Assembly: GCA_007119835.1 (NCBI GenBank)
Contig: SKOX01000240.1
Location: 1-9,737 of the forward strand
Source of the DNA: Paracoccaceae bacterium
GTDB lineage: Bacteria; Pseudomonadota; Alphaproteobacteria; Rhodobacterales; Rhodobacteraceae
Direction: 5' to 3'
Length of the DNA stretch: 9,737 nt
Shown here: piece by piece, positions 9,277-9,737 of the stretch
Layout: every line of letters begins with the position of its first letter
Numbering within the stretch: the stretch's first letter is position 1
Translations under genes and position numbers: made by a program
Notes under the pieces: model-generated
Told to the model about the DNA's origin: nothing
Seen by the model: the letters and a program-made list of their open reading frames with translations, nothing else
Database searches by the model: none

Positions 9277-9737
9277 CCCGGCTTTCGCCTCTCTTCGATC
9301 TCACCGGCCGGCGCGCGCTGGTCACTGGTGGCAATTCCGGCCTCGGCCTCGCCATGGCCCGCGCGCTCGGCCTGCAGGGCGCGGTCGTTCACCTCGCGGC
9401 GCGCTCGGCCGAGCGGCTCGACGCGGCGGCAAGGGTGCTTGCGGAGGAGGGCATCGACGCACGGCCCCATGCCGCCGATCTCGGCGACGCAGCGGCGCTG
9501 GCGGCCCTTGCGGAAGATGCCGGGCCGATCGACATCCTGGTGAATGCCGCGGGCATGAACCTGCGCCAGCCGTTCGGCAGTGTCACCGCCGAGGCCTTCG
9601 ACCTCCACATGGCGATCCACCTGCGCGCGCCCTTCCTGCTCAGCCAGGCCCTCGCGCCGGGCATGAAGGCCCGCGGCTGGGGCCGGGTCATCAACGTCGC
9701 CTCGCTCCAGTCGGTCCGCGCCTTCGCTGATTCCGCG
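9273..9737 (+). CDS. Short-chain dehydrogenase/reductase (3' end outside window)
   Basis: The first 155 residues of an SDR enzyme, which oxidises a secondary alcohol to a ketone or the reverse. The Rossmann motif TGGNSGLG is at 18-25, the structural NAAG at 91-94, and WGRVINVASLQS at 136-147 carries the catalytic serine region. The catalytic YxxxK lies beyond the window edge. After the second strand (VVHLAARS, 38-45) there is an arginine rather than an acidic residue, which hints at NADP(H), though this is weak evidence. Classical SDRs have about 250 residues, so roughly 100 are missing here. The start overlaps the aminotransferase stop as ATGA, so it belongs to the same translationally coupled unit and probably acts on the same intermediate. 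Confidence 0.88.

Overview
The window looks like alphaproteobacterial DNA. It is very GC-rich, codons in the catabolic genes mostly end in G or C, genes overlap at ATGA start/stop junctions, and the protein families (LacI regulator, SsuABC/TauABC-type importer, HpsN/HisD-like dehydrogenase) are common in Rhodobacterales and Rhizobiales. No species can be named from the sequence. The left fifth is accessory DNA and the right four fifths are a regulated uptake and catabolism locus.

Left region (1-2017). A truncated unrecognised reading frame ends at 99. Bases 100-574 are gene-poor and hold a perfect 9-bp inverted repeat and, on the minus strand, a terminator-like hairpin. Just upstream of that hairpin in minus-strand reading is a fragment matching the 3' end of a tRNA-Ser (575-606), probably a decapitated tRNA or an island attachment site. 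Next comes a complete-looking IS1111-group (IS110 family) insertion sequence at about 610-1990. It has a DEDD transposase on the minus strand, subterminal inverted repeats matching at 13 of 14 positions, and a 247-nt non-coding segment downstream of the transposase, where this group encodes its guide (bridge/seek) RNA. In that segment a hairpin is bracketed by a 9/10 copy of the element's own end sequence and by an exact 9-bp copy of the DNA flanking the element at its far end, as a target-choosing RNA would require.

Right region (2018-9737). A LacI-family repressor is transcribed leftward and diverges from a rightward operon. The 140-bp gap between them carries a 14-bp LacI-type operator overlapping a likely -10 box and a 17-bp TTGCAA palindrome. 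The operon reads: permease, permease, ATPase, secreted substrate-binding protein, a strong hairpin, HpsN/HisD-like dehydrogenase, DegT-type PLP aminotransferase, and an SDR dehydrogenase cut by the window end.

Reading of the operon: an ABC importer of the sulfonate/taurine/nitrate class takes up a small, probably anionic compound. The HisD-like enzyme would oxidise a primary alcohol on it to a carboxylate, as HpsN does with dihydroxypropanesulfonate. The SDR and the aminotransferase would interconvert a secondary alcohol, ketone and amine. Pairing an HpsN-like enzyme with a DegT aminotransferase, an SDR, a two-permease importer and a LacI repressor does not match a pathway I recognise, so this is the best candidate here for an undescribed system. 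The substrate is unknown.
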